A stretch of 7,529 bases of DNA from an uncultured Opitutia bacterium (GTDB lineage: Bacteria > Verrucomicrobiota > Verrucomicrobiia > Opitutales > Coraliomargaritaceae), in NCBI GenBank assembly GCA_937899295.1, contig CALBPO010000277.1, positions 1 through 7,529 on the forward strand, in the 5' to 3' direction. Below, one piece after another: positions 6,666 through 7,529 of this stretch. The notes beneath the pieces were generated by a model that searched no databases, was not told the DNA's origin, and saw only the letters and a program-made list of their open reading frames with translations. Numbering within the stretch: position 1 is the stretch's first letter; every line of letters starts with the position of its first letter. Both the position numbers and the translations under genes were made by a program.

Positions 6666-7529
6666 TTAGTCTGCCTGGCGGCGCACCTCGCCTCGGATTG
6701 CAATGAGTTCCTTCATTAAATCGAACTGATTTTCGGCATACTCCTTTGTTCCAAACAGATCATGTAAGCGCCGATACAATACGAACAAGCGCCCATAGAT
6801 CTCTTGATTTATTGCGATTGGCTCATAAACAGTCTCCGATACAGACGTCATTGCCTGCGCTGCGGTTCCAAAGTCCGGATAGACCCCTGCCACGACAGCG
6901 CCAGCCATCGCAGCTCCAAGCGCGCAGCTTTGTTCATTCGCGGAGACTTCCATCGGGCATCCCAGCACGTCCGCATAAATTTGCATTGTCATCGGACTCT
7001 TAATTGAAATGCCTCCGCAATTAATGACCCGTTCAATCGGCACCCCATACTCCTTATAGCGCTCAATAATCACCCGCGCCCCAAAGGCCGTTGCTTCCAC
7101 CAAAGCCCGAAAAGTTTCCGCTGGTGTGGTATGTAAGGTCAGTCCGAGGATCATTCCCGTCAGTTCGGGATCGGTTAATGTTGAACGATTGCCATTGTTC
7201 CAATCCAGCGCCAGAAGACCAGATTCTCCGGGCTGAAGCATCGCAGCTCGATCACCCAAGTCTTGATGTGACATGCCGCGCCCCGGTTCAATCTTATGGA
7301 CTAACCAATTAAAAATGTCGCCGACTGCGGCTTGACCGGCCTCGAGGCCATAGCACCCAGGCAAGACCGACTCATGCGCCACTCCGCAAATACCTGGAAT
7401 ATCAGGTAGCTTGTTTTCGAGCGAAGCGGCCGCGATATCGCAAGTCGAAGTACCCATAATTTTCACCATTGTCCCAGGTTGTATACCTGATCCTACCGCA
7501 CCGGCATGCGCATCGATAATAGATCGGCA
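6666..7529 (-). CDS. araB: Ribulokinase-like FGGY carbohydrate kinase, C-terminal part (5' end beyond right edge)
   Basis: The gene enters from the right edge with 287 codons visible and stops with TAA at 6668-6666. AraB proteins are about 550 residues, so roughly the C-terminal half is present. It phosphorylates L-ribulose with ATP to L-ribulose 5-phosphate in the cytoplasm, the second step of bacterial L-arabinose breakdown. Diagnostic segments match AraB closely: IDAHAGAVGSGIQPG, VKIMGTSTCD, PGICGV, GLEAGQAAVGDIFNW, LLALDWNNGNRS, EATAFGARVIIERY, CGGISIKSPMTMQIYADV (ATP-site region) and CALGAAMAGAV, ending with LYRRLHDLFG. It has no signal peptide in view and is intact where visible. An internal ATG at 7469 is not the start, because the open frame and AraB homology continue to the edge. 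Neighbouring sulfatase and xylanase-like genes suggest that arabinose from a complex polysaccharide feeds this kinase. Another FGGY pentulose kinase is possible but less likely. Confidence 0.93.
   Translation of the reverse strand, partial: CRSIIDAHAGAVGSGIQPGTMVKIMGTSTCDIAAASLENKLPDIPGICGVAHESVLPGCYGLEAGQAAVGDIFNWLVHKIEPGRGMSHQDLGDRAAMLQPGESGLLALDWNNGNRSTLTDPELTGMILGLTLHTTPAETFRALVEATAFGARVIIERYKEYGVPIERVINCGGISIKSPMTMQIYADVLGCPMEVSANEQSCALGAAMAGAVVAGVYPDFGTAAQAMTSVSETVYEPIAINQEIYGRLFVLYRRLHDLFGTKEYAENQFDLMKELIAIRGEVRRQAD

Noticed and set aside
7467..7469. ATG at 7469 as the start of the kinase
   Set aside because: The same frame stays open to the window edge and its 20 upstream codons (including IDAHAGAVGSG) match AraB, so the gene is cut by the edge.

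Overview
The window reads as part of a polysaccharide-utilisation locus of a marine-type bacterium with many sulfatases. All six genes lie on the minus strand, so they are read from the right edge to the left. In order of transcription they are: the C-terminal half of an FGGY kinase that looks like L-ribulokinase (AraB); a secreted GH10-type xylanase-like enzyme; a secreted sulfatase with an odd active site; a secreted TIM-barrel glycosidase-like protein of a family I cannot name; a secreted iduronate-2-sulfatase-like enzyme with a cadherin/Ig-like C-terminal module; and the N-terminal part of a third sulfatase that runs off the left edge.

Mixed base composition, many S1 sulfatases, Sec signal peptides, weak Shine-Dalgarno sites and GH10 proteins of this style suggest the Planctomycetota-Verrucomicrobiota group, most likely a marine Verrucomicrobiota of the Opitutales/Puniceicoccales type. 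That is inference from protein style; the window has no rRNA or phylogenetic marker.

Layout: the kinase ends at 6666 and is followed by a 107-bp gap holding a possible promoter. The next four junctions are 50, 13, 17 and 18 bp, so 6558 down to the left edge is very probably one operon. No stretch of 300 bp lacks a gene. I found no tRNA, rRNA, CRISPR, transposon or convincing terminator. The long plus-strand frames are antisense shadows of these genes.

Working model (inference): the sulfatases strip sulfate esters from an algal polysaccharide in the periplasm or outside the cell, the GH10 protein and the unnamed barrel protein cut the backbone or side chains, and the kinase phosphorylates L-ribulose derived from released L-arabinose. 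A sulfated glycan with xylose and/or arabinose would fit, but the substrate is not proven by sequence. The points most worth a second look are the 480-aa sulfatase, which keeps its formylglycine motif but has lost the Lys-x-His pair, and the barrel protein, which has Asp where clan GH-A enzymes usually carry catalytic Glu.
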